A stretch of DNA of 64,000 bases from Symmetrospora coprosmae. Taxonomy: Eukaryota > Basidiomycota > Cystobasidiomycetes > Symmetrosporaceae. The DNA is taken from positions 117,196 to 181,195 of the forward strand of contig VUYT01000036.1 in NCBI GenBank assembly GCA_008802785.1, read 5' to 3'. The notes under the pieces are model-generated. The model did no database searches, was not told where the DNA came from, and was given only the letters and a program-made list of their open reading frames with translations. Below, in pieces: positions 1-11,275 of this stretch. Both the position numbers and the translations under genes were made by a program. How positions within the stretch are numbered: position 1 is the first letter of the stretch; each line of letters begins with the position of its first letter.

Positions 1-3000
1 GAAGAAGCGGAATCGAGGTCTGCGGAGCCGCAGAGCGCCGTGACAAGCTCCGTCAGAGACTCTGTTGCATCGTCAGAGTACGGAAGCCGGCAGAGCGAGG
101 GTTCGCTTGGATTGCAGGAGCAGGGATCGGAGCCAGGGAGCAATGCATTCTCCAGAGCTAGCATCCGATCGGACCGGAGCAGTATGGATCAAAGCGATAG
201 CCAGTCGGCACAGTTCGACGCGTTGAATGCTACGCCCAGAGTGCGGGCACCTCAGGCCTTCAAGCCAACATCACCATCCCCTTCGCACAGCTCTCCGCCT
301 CGGGACACCCTGCGCGATTCTGCAAGGCGCGAAAGTTGCCGGAGCGAGAATTCTGGGATCGCGCAGTCCAGCGAGGCCGCCAGCGACCGCGGCTCCGTCA
401 GCGGGGACAGGAAGTCGGCCGGAGGGCGCCTCAACGATTCTGGCGTTATCTCACAGCCCCCTTCGATCAGACAGCGGGTCGCTTCGAATGCTTCAGAGCA
501 GTCGAATGCCTCGTCAGCCTCTTTCGAGGCCGTCAGCGACGACGAAGACGCCGACGATGTCCTGAGCCAGGCCGCCAAGATCGACATCGTCCCCGAAGCG
601 GTTGCCGAGGATGGCTATGCTCCCCTCGAGGATGGAGACGACGACGAGCAGCTGTACGGTCAGCCAGACGAAAGGCGGGAAGCTGACGGTGGTGCAGTCA
701 TGACATCAAAGTCTCGTCCGCTCTCGGCGGCATCCGACTCGTCCGAGTATGGCCACCCTTCTCCTGAGAAGGCTAAGTCTCCGGCCTCGAGAGCCCTCCC
801 TGCAAAAGTGCTGCGGCAGGATCCGCTGCGAGATGTCTTTCCGTCCGACGCAGCCACTTGGGCCGACATCAAGGCCACCGCGTCCGAGAGTGAAGAAGAC
901 AATGCCGAGCCAGCATCTGGCTCTCCGGTCGGTCAAGGCCTCCTCTCGCCATCGACAGCCATGGCTGCCAACACGACGGGACTGGGTATTCTTTCGCCAC
1001 CAGCTCAGGGTCAGTTCCAGTCGAATTTGCCAACATCGGCGAGCTCTGCGTCCTTCGACCCGTTCGAGTTCGATAACGACCTTGGTCCGGCTTCCCCTCT
1101 TCCAAGGGAGACTGAGGCTGAGCTGGGTGCACAGATAGGTAGCAGCGAAGCGGATCAGGACGGAGACAACGACGTAAAAGAAGTGATGGATCTCCTGAAA
1201 GCGCACACAACTGCGAAAGATGTTGGTCTATCGTCGCCTATCAGCCTCGGCGATAAGCGCGCAGAGGCAGAAGAGGAGGACGACCAGGTTCCGGAGACCG
1301 ACTTTATGGCTGCCCTAGACGAGGCCGCGTCAATCAAGTCAGAAGGCAGAAGCCGCGCGGCATCCAACGCCTCTTCAGCGTACTCCACGTACTCTCATCG
1401 CAAGACGCACTCCCGAACGGCATCCTCCATCTCGAGCATGAAGAATCTGCGGCATTCGCGCAAGCATTCGTCCATGTCTGGGAAAAGCCTGCATGCCGCC
1501 TCGATCGCGCTGCCCGAGTCTGACTCCAACAGATCGCTGTCTACGATCCCGGCCTCCGAGTCTGCCAGGAGCCTCGCCTCACTCGGTCACCCCTCCATTT
1601 GGGAGCCAGTCAGTCAGCATTCGAGCGTCTACGAGGCGGGACCCCGGGCCGCAAATCGAAATATGGGTTTGCCGTCTAATTGGACATTCTCGGGCAACCG
1701 CACATTGACCGAGTCCGATGAAGACGAGGGCCTGGCAGATAAGACTGCAGGCCCGCATGGTGTGCTCGACGGGGCAGGTGAAGCCGACGCCACACCGGAC
1801 GAGACCTACCTTTTGCCCGGGGTTGATCGACGTGGTTCTGTAGCGAGTCTGAAGGCAGCCGAGATCTCACGATCGCGCTCCAGCAGCGTCGAGATGATGG
1901 ATAACCTCGATGAGATCGAACGAGCTCTGCAGGAGCTGTCGCCGAGATCTCTCAAGCTCTCCCAGCGGACGCCCATTGTGAGCATCTTACCTGCTTCATC
2001 GTTATGGGTCTCACTAATGAATGGCCTCGCCAGACCCCCATGCCCGACGTCGGTCCGCTGTTCGGCAACGCTGGCATCATCGACAGGAGCGTAGCAACAA
2101 CGCCTGGATACCAGAGCACCTCGGCCCTCGAGGCTGGCGCGCCGTCCACGCCAGTCACGCTGCTGTCTGCCGAGGTTCAGTCTCGGGAAACGGAGAGTGC
2201 AGCCAATGAGGATCAGAGACAACGAAACGCGCCACAGCAGCCTCCTATGAAAGAGCAGACACCCACGCTCGTCTCGGCCCCGCCTCGGAAAGCGTCTCTC
2301 CCATCGGTCACGACGCCGCAGATGCCAAGCGAAGAAGCTCAAGCTCCAGACACCGTCTCGCCGCAATTGCCGCCCCTCCCACTTCATATCAAGACCAAGG
2401 AGCCGCTGCCTTTTGCAGGGCCGCTTTCCCCAAGTCAACAGGAACCGCGCTCGCCTGGTGCGGAGTCGGTTGCTTCTACCACTCTGCCTTATGCCTTCCC
2501 CACCCCGACCCACACTCCGCCAGTGCCAGCCCACCACTTTACCGCAGAAATCCAGGAACCATCGCCACTCTCGCAATCGGTGGACTCGCAGCGATCTCAG
2601 GCGACCAGTGCATCAGCGGCCGGCAATACGTCTCAGGAGGAGGAGCAGCCGACGTCAGCGAAATCGACGAGCTCATCGTCCAAGTTCAGCAACGCGATGA
2701 AGTTCAAGAGTTGGGCTAGCAAGAGCAGCCGGGACAGAGACAACGCCCCTCCTGCATTGACGAACGTCCCGGCACCCGGATCTACGCCGAGCGAGCCTGT
2801 CAAGTCACCGCATACGGGCTTCCGCGGCCTGAAATTCTGGCAGAAGGAAGACCCTACCAGTGCAGATTCGGCATTGAGTAAGCCTGCCATACCCCAACCC
2901 CCGTGTGTCGCCGGAATGAACTAACTTATGGTCTCGTTCCACAGAAGTGGCTGCAGAGACATCTTTGCCCATGTCACCGGCGACATCTCAGCAGGGGCAA

Positions 3001-4042
3001 CTCGATCCGGTCGTTGCACCTCCTCGTGGCTCCTCGGCACTGCCCACTGCCGTTTCTTCCCCGAAACTCGGCCGGATCCCTCGCAAGTCCTCCCTGGCCA
3101 GCATCAAGAACGCCATGTCGCGGTCGGAATCGCGCCCCCTGTCACCGGGACCTTCCAGTGCAGGCAGCGCGGCGAGTCAGATTCAGCCGTTCCCAGCGCA
3201 AGCGCTTGGTCTGCCCAGCCCAGCGACCGCATTTGCAGGCCAGGGTGATGGCAGCGGGGCAAAGGGCAGCCTGATCAGCTCGTTCCCGAGCCCACCTACG
3301 CATGCGTCACTGCCATCGGCGAACCAGTCTGTCCAGCTGCCCAGCTTCATGCCTGCCTACCCTCCGAGCGCGCCAGAGACGGATCTCGTCTCTCCGCCAC
3401 CTCTCTTCAGGAACGATAGTGACAGCCCAGCTGGCAACGCAAGTCCGCGCTTCCAGCAGCAGGTCAAGCAGCAGCAGCAACAGTCGGGCTACATGCGCTC
3501 AGCGTCGGGAAGCGTTCTGCCACCCCTCGACTCGACTCCTGAAATGCCTAGTGGAGGGCCGAGATTCCTGGGTCACACAACTCCAGGGGGTACAGTCGGA
3601 GGGCAGCAGATCTCGTCTGCGCCCGTCACGCCAGCCTATGCGGAACCAAGTCTGGTCAACAGCTCCGGACGGTTCGGCAAGCCGGTCAAGGCCAACACAG
3701 CCAAGAGCAAGTTCAGGATGAGTGAGTCCAGCTATGCCGTCCAGGCGAAGAGCGGCGCGAGGACATGTGCTGATTGGGTATGCAATTTCGACAGGCGCCG
3801 ATGCCGACCTGACGCAGATGCTGTCGCACATGCATGCCATCGATCAAGCTGAGGAGGAGACGCCTGTGCCGCTTTCTGCATCAGCTGGAGCCCCTCCACC
3901 TCGTCCAGCTCGTGGCGCTGACACCTTGCTCGGCTTAGGCGTAAGTCCGCATTGGAATGAATGCGAAGACGATCCAGAGGCGAGACTGATGGGTCTCACC
4001 CGCATCTAGCTCGGTCTTCCTGGGGAGCGCCGCGGTGCCTGA
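1..4042 (+). CDS. Serine-rich, low-complexity protein (5'-truncated)
   Basis: The reading frame is open from base 1 with no in-frame ATG near the edge (position 40 is a GTG), so the 5' end lies outside the window. Five exons are supported: 1-1977, 2034-2877, 2945-3721, 3795-3940 and 4010-4042, giving about 1,258 visible residues and a TGA at 4040-4042. Introns 1 and 2 carry clear CTAAT/CTAAC branch points. The product is dominated by Ser, Pro, Asp and Glu, with runs such as SRSSS, a short poly-Gln stretch near 3470 and basic clusters (for example around residue 465). I see no membrane segment or recognisable catalytic domain. The composition fits a cytoplasmic or nuclear scaffold rich in phosphorylatable sites, but that is inference. 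Function unknown. It lies about 490 bp upstream of TFG1 on the same strand. Confidence 0.7.
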
Positions 4043-4534
4043 GATTGATAATTCCAAACACCAGCAGAGCGACACGCAAGCGATCGTCTTCCACGCATCA
4101 CCCCTTCGCCCTTCATCTCTGCTCGACGTCAACGGAAACGCCCAAGAAATAGGAAATGCGTCTTTTCTGAACAATTGAAAACCAACAACACTGACAGTGA
4201 TTATGATACGATAGAGTCGAGGACATCGGCAGTCAGTCTAGACAGTCGGCAGCAGCTTTCTCTGTGACCCCATTCCGGCATTTGTGCCGAGCCGATGAGC
4301 AGTCCCAGTTCTGCAGTCGTCATTAGTTGGCGGGTGTGTTCCCTCAGCACGCTGGCCCCGACGACCTCGCCCGTTGCCTGCATTGTATCAATATCCTTGT
4401 GCTTCGCATGTATAGTCCGCGGTTGGACTGGCAGCTTATTCTGTCTCTCTGACCTCATCTGCCTTGCAGCAGCCGCTCCCTGTCCCCGCTTTGACCGATA
4501 CCAACAGCGCGTTGGTGCACACGTAGCACATAGG

Positions 4535-6789
4535 ATGTCCAAGAAGGAGGAGGATGAGCAGGATGGAGAGTATACGGACTACCTGCTGCTGTCGTCGAGC
4601 GACTTCAGCCGAGGCTGGAAGCACAACATCATGAAGCTCGCACCGGCGTCGGCGAGCGATGCAACCGACCCGCACAGCTGGACGTCGGCCAAGCTCAACA
4701 GGCGCGACATGCGGCGCGTCAGATACGAGGAGCAGCAGCTCGCACGCAAAGCGGCCGAGGATGCGGCGGCAGCAGAGGCGGGCGGCGGCAGCGGGGGAGC
4801 GGGTGAAGCCGCTGCTGGAGCTGGCGTCGGCAGCGGAGAGCTCAAGCCAGGCATGCCGGGCTTCGCTGTCAAGCAGGAAATCGTCAAGGAGGAGCGTGAT
4901 GAGAGCCTCGTCGCTCCTGGACTCGCTGGAGCTGCTGCGGTAGCGGGGGGAAATGCGCCCAAGGCAATAGCTCGCCCCAAGCGAGGGTTCGGCGCTCCAA
5001 AGAAGACCAGGCGAGTCTTCATGACGGACGAGTCGCAGGCTAGGCGGAGGGTGCAATTCGAGGAGAGGCATCCCTGGGTCCTCGAGACCACCGACGACAA
5101 GAAGCCGCCCGAGGCCACGCGATGGATCGGCAAGATGGACGCTGGCGCATCTGCCCAGGCGAATGGCGGCGAGGGCAGCTCGTATGCCCTCTTCGTTCTC
5201 GACACGCAGGCAGGCTCAGAGGCAGCTTTCAAGGTTGTCCCTGCCAATCGCTGGTACAAGTTCACGAGCCGGCCAAAATACCACGTCATGACGATGGAGG
5301 AGGCAGAGGAGGAGTACAAGAGCCTCAGCAAAGCGGGAGACATGGACACATGGTTCTCGCAAAGGCGCGCGCTGCCCGCGAGCAGTGCAGCAGGGCAGTC
5401 TAGCACGCACAGCGGAGCAGGAAGAGGTGCACGCGGCCCCGACTCCTTCATGGCGACTGGCGTCGCGAATGCTGCCAGCAGTTATGCTGCGCGTCTGGCG
5501 GCCGCTAGAGGCAGAGAGGACGATCAAGTCCCACGCAGTCGGCTCAAGCTAGTACATGCAGACGGAGCAGCTAATGATGCTGCGTCGTATGGTGACGAGG
5601 AACCAGCTGGGCCATCGCAAAGAAGGGCCGGCAAGACTGCCGTCAAACCAAGAAGAAGGCAGGAGGTACGTCGGGTAAACCCGAGGATGTTGTGCGAGTA
5701 CGTACAACCTGACAATCTCACACTATGCATGCATTGTCACAGCTCGCGGACGACCAATACGAGGAATTCGAATTTGAGGACGACTTTCAGGACGACGAGG
5801 AAGGTATCGGCCAGGTTGGCGATGCTGCACTCGATGCCGACGACAACAAGGAGCTGGAGGAGCGCATCAAGCGTGAAATGCGACAAGCCAACCAGGTTGG
5901 AGAAGGTATCGAGGATCTTGACGAGGACGACGGCGTGGGAGCAAAGCTCACCAGAGCCGGAAAACGCGTGCAAAAGCTGCTCAAGAAAAAAGGCAGGAAA
6001 GGACGTCCCGAGGAGGAAGAGGATGACGTTAACGAGGATGACGATGACGATGATGACGATGAGACGAGAAATCCGTACGCGTCTGATGAAGCGGACGGAA
6101 CCGACTCGGAGGCCGAGAGGGAGGAAGCCAGAGCGCGCCAATCTCAGAACAAGCAAGCGACCATCGCAGCTGCCAGCATGGCACGACCGACCGGTCCAAA
6201 CATGCCCGGAAGCCTGTCAAGGAACGGGTCTGGAGCCCCAGGAGGGGCTAATGCTCCCAAATATCCGGGAGCACCCGGGCCATCTGCCGATCCTTCCCGC
6301 GCCAACTCTGCAGGACCATCGACGTCTGGCCCTGGCTCGCGCGCGACTTCGCCGCAGCCCGGTACAGCGCCACAGAAACGCGCTGGCACTCCTTCTGGCC
6401 GAGTCAAGCAGTCTGGGTCGCGGGCTGCGTCTCCTACACCTCCGCCATCGGCGACGAAGCGCAAGGCTGAGGAGGGGAACTCGCCCAATGCCGACGCCTC
6501 GGCAGCCGGCACTGGAGGGGGAGGCAAGAAGCGACGCAAGCCTGGGTCACCATCGCCTCCGCCGCCTGCACCGGTTCCCGTTGCTGCAGGAGACGACTCG
6601 GCGCTCATCCCGCGAGCCGACATTATCGCTTTCATTGGGAGCAATGCGCCGACAACGAAAGAGCTGCTTAGGCACTTCAAGGTGGCCATGGCGCGCGACC
6701 CGAGGAACCGGGATGTCATCTTGCAGGTCACGAAGGAAGTGGCTAGCATCAATGCGGGAAAGCTCACCCTCAAGCCGGATGTGGCATAG
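4535..6789 (+). CDS. TFG1: Transcription initiation factor IIF subunit alpha (RAP74/Tfg1)
   Basis: Large subunit of TFIIF, the RNA polymerase II partner in pre-initiation complex assembly and early elongation. Two exons, 4535-5665 and 5743-6789, encode about 725 residues. The N-terminal part (about residues 150-300) has the TFIIF-alpha dimerisation-domain pattern: RRVFMTDE, the EERHPWVLE segment, then a YALFV strand and the NRWYKF and FTSRPKYH strands. The centre is a long charged linker with Asp/Glu runs, including an eight-Asp stretch encoded near 6040-6062. The last 60 residues form the RAP74 C-terminal winged helix (ADIIAFIG, then TTKELLRHF), which in the family binds the FCP1 phosphatase. 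The frame is open upstream to 4295, but the conserved product begins at MSKKEEDEQ. It ends 84 bp from the convergent neighbour. Confidence 0.93.
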
Positions 6790-6873
6790 ACATGCAGTTT
6801 GGGCCCGAGCTGGATACTGGTCTGTAGCGGAACGTGTTTACTATGCGCCCGCGTGCTCAGCGGCACAGGTGTT

Positions 6874-8801
6874 CTACCACATTTGCCATACATGATCCGG
6901 TAGCACGCTGCGCATGACGTGCCAATGATCCTTCATCTCCTTCGAAGCATCGAGGGTGCCTGCGTTCGCGTCTGTCAAGCGTGCGCCATCCTTGAAGCGA
7001 TGTAGGGCAATCTCACGCGTCTGGAAGTCTTGCAAGGCTTGCCGTCTTTGACGTGATCCGAGAAAATCGCTCCCACGGGCTGGGCGGAAATGAAGTGGTC
7101 GACGCGAGCAGAAGACCACCATGTTGAGGTGCGCGGCACTGGAATCAACGTCCGCGAAAGCACGACAGTGTGCGAAAGCATCGAGGATGGTGGCAAGGAC
7201 TACCTTGCCGTTTCCAGAATCGGGTTGACCAGCGAAGTTCTTTCGGTGGAAGGGATACGTCAATTCTGAGCGTGTCCACGATGTTCTATAGTGATAGGCT
7301 GCTAACCCGGTCAACTTACGATTGCGACGATGCCATCTGGAGCAAGAACATTTGCGACATCTTGCCAGATCTCCAATGTCAAGAGGAAAGCTTGAATAGC
7401 CCCTCCGGTGAAGACGTCGTGTACTATGTAGTCGAATTTCTCCTGTCCATGCTGTCGCAGATATGCTCGCGCGTCTTGCAGATGTACCCCCCCACTCGGC
7501 TCAGCCAAGCCAAAGAAGCGACGGGCGAAACCGTAGACGACCGGATCGATCTCCACTACCGTTGTCTGCACCCCGTGCTGCTCGAGACCTTGTACCGCCG
7601 TTCCGATGCCGAGTCCGATGATCAAGGCACGCCGTTTAACGCGATCCTCTGGCAACATTGGCGGAGGCTCAACCAAGCGAACTGCCTCCTGCAGATGAAA
7701 AGCAGTGTAGATGGACTCCGCATCTGTAATCGGTCCCGAGTCTGGTCCGTCGTACCAAATGCCGCCGAGAAGCGAATGGTCTGCTCGCAGAAAACGGATC
7801 CACCTCCTGTGCTCCGGCAGCAAGTACTCTCCGACTGAGATGAACCCGGTGATGCTCTCTCTGCGGGCAAGTATGCGATAGTCGGGTGGGAGAGAGCCGA
7901 GATAGGCCGAGGCGATTCCATTACGGTACTGCGGTCGCCAGGCTGCGGATATGAGCAGTGCCAAGATGATGGCCATCTGAGCGGAAGTGTGGCTATAGCA
8001 CGTCCTGCCTGCTTTGAAGAGAGCACTTGAAGGCGGCCATAGGGACAGAGCCGCGGCGAGTAGGCTGTAGCTGACTAGCTGTGGATTTGACACTCTGTCA
8101 GGCGTGAGGTTGGCGCTACAAGCGAGCGCCACTCACCGTCTGCACAGGCGAAATGAGATGATCCAGCGGGTTGAAGACGTCCTTGAGAGGGGAGATTGAG
8201 AGGCATCGCCACCAAGCACACCTGCCAGAACTGTAGTAGATGCCGGCTGTGAGAGCGCAGAAGAGGACGCTTTGTCTATGGCTCCTGACCTGAGCAGGGC
8301 GTCATTAGCCAGGGATTCCTCGACGCGGCTTTCTTCCTTGCTCACATGACTCGCGCACGAAGCGCAGCTTGCGCTGGAGAGTGCGAGCAGAAGGGGCACG
8401 TTCTGCACAAGAATTGCAGGCCGCCTCCAGATGGAGACGATCACGGAGATGTACAGGAGGTGAAGAGCGAGGAACAAGCTGGTGCTGCGAAGAGCGGCTC
8501 TCCAGGACAACTTGCGATAGCGATGAGCAAGGAGGGAGCCGAGCGCAATTGCGCAGATTGGCAGGTGTAACAGCTGAGCGGAAGTGTCTCCGAGCACGGG
8601 TGCGCAGAGCCGCGCCTGGGCGTACATGAGGTGCGACATGGCGGGAGCGACGACCGCACTGCTCAGCGCGGCCCGCATCATATACCCGCAGTGGAACCAG
8701 AGCTCCGGCTCCTTCGGTGCCCGACTTTGGCGTGCTGCGGGTTTGTCAGGACCATCCGTCTTCGTGCGGCTTCTGCCTGTCTTCCTGCCAACCGCGCTCA
8801 T
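6874..8801 (-). CDS. Membrane-anchored spermidine-synthase-like protein
   Basis: Four exons on the minus strand (8801-8346, 8289-8137, 8078-7320, 7239-6874) give about 577 residues. The N-terminal half has several hydrophobic segments (around residues 55-140, 155-175 and 205-260). The C-terminal half is a Rossmann-fold spermidine/spermine-synthase-like domain: LIIGLGIGTA glycine-rich loop, VVEIDP acidic strand end, LQDARAYL, then IVHDVFTGG and the closing INFAG strand. Family members transfer aminopropyl groups or are uncharacterised S-adenosylmethionine-dependent enzymes; no substrate can be assigned here. The exon 3/4 join is fixed by homology: acceptor at 7240 gives VAI-NFAG, whereas the closer CAG would put a stop in frame. 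Intron 1 has a textbook GCTAATG branch point. Exon 2 extends a membrane segment that continuous reading frames miss. Confidence 0.82.
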
Positions 8802-9124
8802 CGTGCACGTCCACAGAAAGCGACGAGATGCAACCGAGTCTCGGCCATGGTGCGCAGCAAAAAGGCCAATCAGGTGTCCGTCGCGAGGTCCTGAGCGGGT
8901 CAGCGCGGAGGTTAGCCGGTGTGGCATGCACCACAAGCGGCGCTATATATCTCTATGCTACAAAAGGTCATCACGGGGGCTAAGCAGTATAACAGTCAAC
9001 GACGGCGAGCATACAGCATCCGACTCGATGTAGATTCACCAGTCTATCAGCAGGGCAATTAAGCGCGGAATGCTTGCATAACCGCAGCCCGCCGGAACGC
9101 CAGCACGCAAGAAAGAAGCCCAAG
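8802..9124. promoter_or_regulatory. Promoter region of the spermidine-synthase-like gene
   Basis: Spacer between the 3' end of aquaporin A and the start of the minus-strand gene ending at 8801. A TATATA element at about 8943-8949 lies roughly 145 bp upstream of that start codon and could serve as a TATA box. No ORF here looks genuine. Confidence 0.4.
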
Positions 9125-10443
9125 CTACACGCGGGCGCCGTCCCCGTGTAAATCACGAGTTGCCTTCTCTGCCTCTGCAGCGCTCGTCTGTCGCACCGCA
9201 GAATCAGTCAGCTTACTTGAGCTCGCTTTCTGGTGGGATCGCGCAAGACTTACTGCATCGGAACCAGGGTTGAGCTCCCAGTCTGGATCAGAAGAGGAGA
9301 GGAGAGTAAGCTCCATCAAGCACACTCGCACCGGTCAGACCCGGGGATTCACAGTGGACGGCATGCATGGCCTTGTGCAGACCCGCGGCCAGGATGGCAC
9401 CGAGGGTTGGGCCGACCCAATACAGCCAGTGACTCCCGGAGAAGTCTCGGGACGCAACAGCTGAGCCGAAGGCACGAGCTGTATTGACAGCACCGCCAGT
9501 GTACTGGATCCCTGCCAGCTGCGTCGAGAAGAGGGCAAAGCCGATGGCCAACGGGGCTGCATATAGAGGCGGGTGTCAGCGCTGAGGATAGGCAGCTGAG
9601 AGGCCTCTGGCACATTCACCCAAAAAAGTCGACCTATTCTTTTCCACCGCGACCATGACGACCACACTGGCAAGCCCAAAAGTCAAGAACATCTCTGACA
9701 CCATCACAGCCACTTCTCGTCAGCTGTCGAAAAGTGCGCGTAGCGATGATACTTACCGTAGAAGAGCGCTTGAGGAACACTCAGCCCTGGAGCCGGGCTG
9801 CAGTTGACGTTGAGCTTATTCGGCAGAAGACCTTGAAGAAGACCGCCCGCTGCAAGACCGCCAAGAAGCTGTGCAACAACGTAAAGCACGAAGCGAAGCG
9901 GCGTGATGACGCGAAGCAGGACTAAGGTGAGTGCCTGGGGGGATGCGGCATCAATCGATCAGGCTCTTGCGTTCGAGGAGCAGCAAGCGAACTTGCGGCT
10001 ATCGACGTACTACCTGTGGCTAAAGGATGGGAGACACCCGTCAGATAGTACTCGGATGCGAGCGCACTTGCAAGACTGCCTTACATTAAAAGCGGCACCG
10101 GTGACACGGAAGAAGATCCAGATAGAAAAGACGAGAGCCATAGCCATGGAAGTTGATGCCATCAAAAGGAAGGCTGGGTCCGGCACGACTGCCTGGGCGG
10201 TTGCCTCATCGTCGCTGTTGCTTCCGGCTGCACCCTGAGCTTCCGCCGCATCCCGCGCAGCCTGGATCCCTGAAAGGCCTACGTCCACGCCTCGGTTCAG
10301 CATTCCGCGCCTATGCGGGCCCTACCTTGAGGACAGGGCGACGAACCAAAGAACAGGAACGTCGCAGTGCCGAGAAATTCGCCAACAGCAGCGACGACGT
10401 CTGCTCGCCAGTCATTCTGGCCGTATAGCTTGCGATGCGGCAT
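9125..10443 (-). CDS. Aquaporin/aquaglyceroporin paralogue A
   Basis: Major intrinsic protein, a water or small-solute channel with six membrane helices. Eight exons: 10443-10347, 10278-10085, 10019-10011, 9934-9757, 9694-9620, 9556-9353, 9282-9254 and 9187-9125, giving about 282 residues. Both pore half-helices are altered: the first reads NPQ (normally NPA), the second NTA followed by RAFG. The third exon is only 9 nt (Pro-Gln-Val) and supplies the Pro-Gln of the first pore motif; the downstream paralogue encodes the same three residues at the end of a normal exon, which supports it. The C-terminus (WELNPGSDA, then TSAAEAEKATR) also matches the paralogue. The N-terminal cytoplasmic tail is short, unlike the long tails of Fps1-type glycerol channels. 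Substrate cannot be decided from sequence. Confidence 0.88.
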
Positions 10444-11275
10444 GACGAACCAAACTCGGCTGGCAGAGAAGGACGGGCCGATCTGACTTGGACTGTGTCT
10501 TGACGCTTGACAGGATGAGACACAATCGACAATCGGGTGCTGTCGATGTCAATGTCAAAAAGCAGAAGCGAAGCAGAAGACGAGCCCTCCCAGTAAGTCG
10601 TTCGAGAACGGACGTGACAGCCCCTTGTGCCTGGCGCACGATGATAGTACCCATGCACCCCCCACTGACACGGTCGACTCCCGGTCTGCCAATGATGCCG
10701 CCGAGAAGCCGATGCGTCCAAAGACGGTCAAAGCTGCGAAAGCGGAGCGTCCGAGGACGTCGATGTTGAACGCTGACCGACCGGCTCGCCTATGGTATGA
10801 GACTGTGACAGCGGAAAGCAGCTCGCACGCGGATATGCTGTAATGTTGGACAGGTTCTCTTGCCTTGACCGCTATTGCACGGACAAGTCTCTTCTCCTCA
10901 TTGAGTCCATACGAGTAGTGAGCAGCTCCGTGGCTCCCGCTTCCGCCTCCGCTCCGCCGGTCTGGGGAGGTCGATCCGGCAGAAGCGGGATCTGAGAGCG
11001 GAGACCGCAGATGGACGCGTCGGCCGTATCAGGCTTACCTTAAGCTTCCGTGAAGTTAATCAGGGGTCAACAGACTTACGTGAGCCCGGCGGACCAGCCC
11101 AACGAATCGCAGACGCTGTGAAGGTCGCAGAAAGCCGTCTGCGGGCGTATATTAGGGCAAAGAAGAACAGACGTCTATATGCTACATATCTGCGTCGAGG
11201 TACGCTGAATGAGCGTATATCTCGAGTGTCTCGTGTATGTGGAAATCTATATCTGCTACGTATGAGTGCAAAGTC
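10444..11275. promoter_or_regulatory. Spacer between tandem aquaporins; promoter of paralogue A
   Basis: This 832-bp stretch lies between the stop of paralogue B and the start of paralogue A, both on the minus strand. ORFs here are shadows with no recognisable product. A CCCCT sequence (AGGGG on the gene strand, the stress-response-element core) lies at about 10620-10624, some 180 bp upstream of the start; a single copy is weak evidence. Nothing else stands out. Confidence 0.35.

Noticed and set aside
4295-4534. N-terminal extension of TFIIF alpha (frame open to 4295)
   Set aside because: The extension is hydrophobic and unlike the family; the conserved protein starts at ATG 4535.
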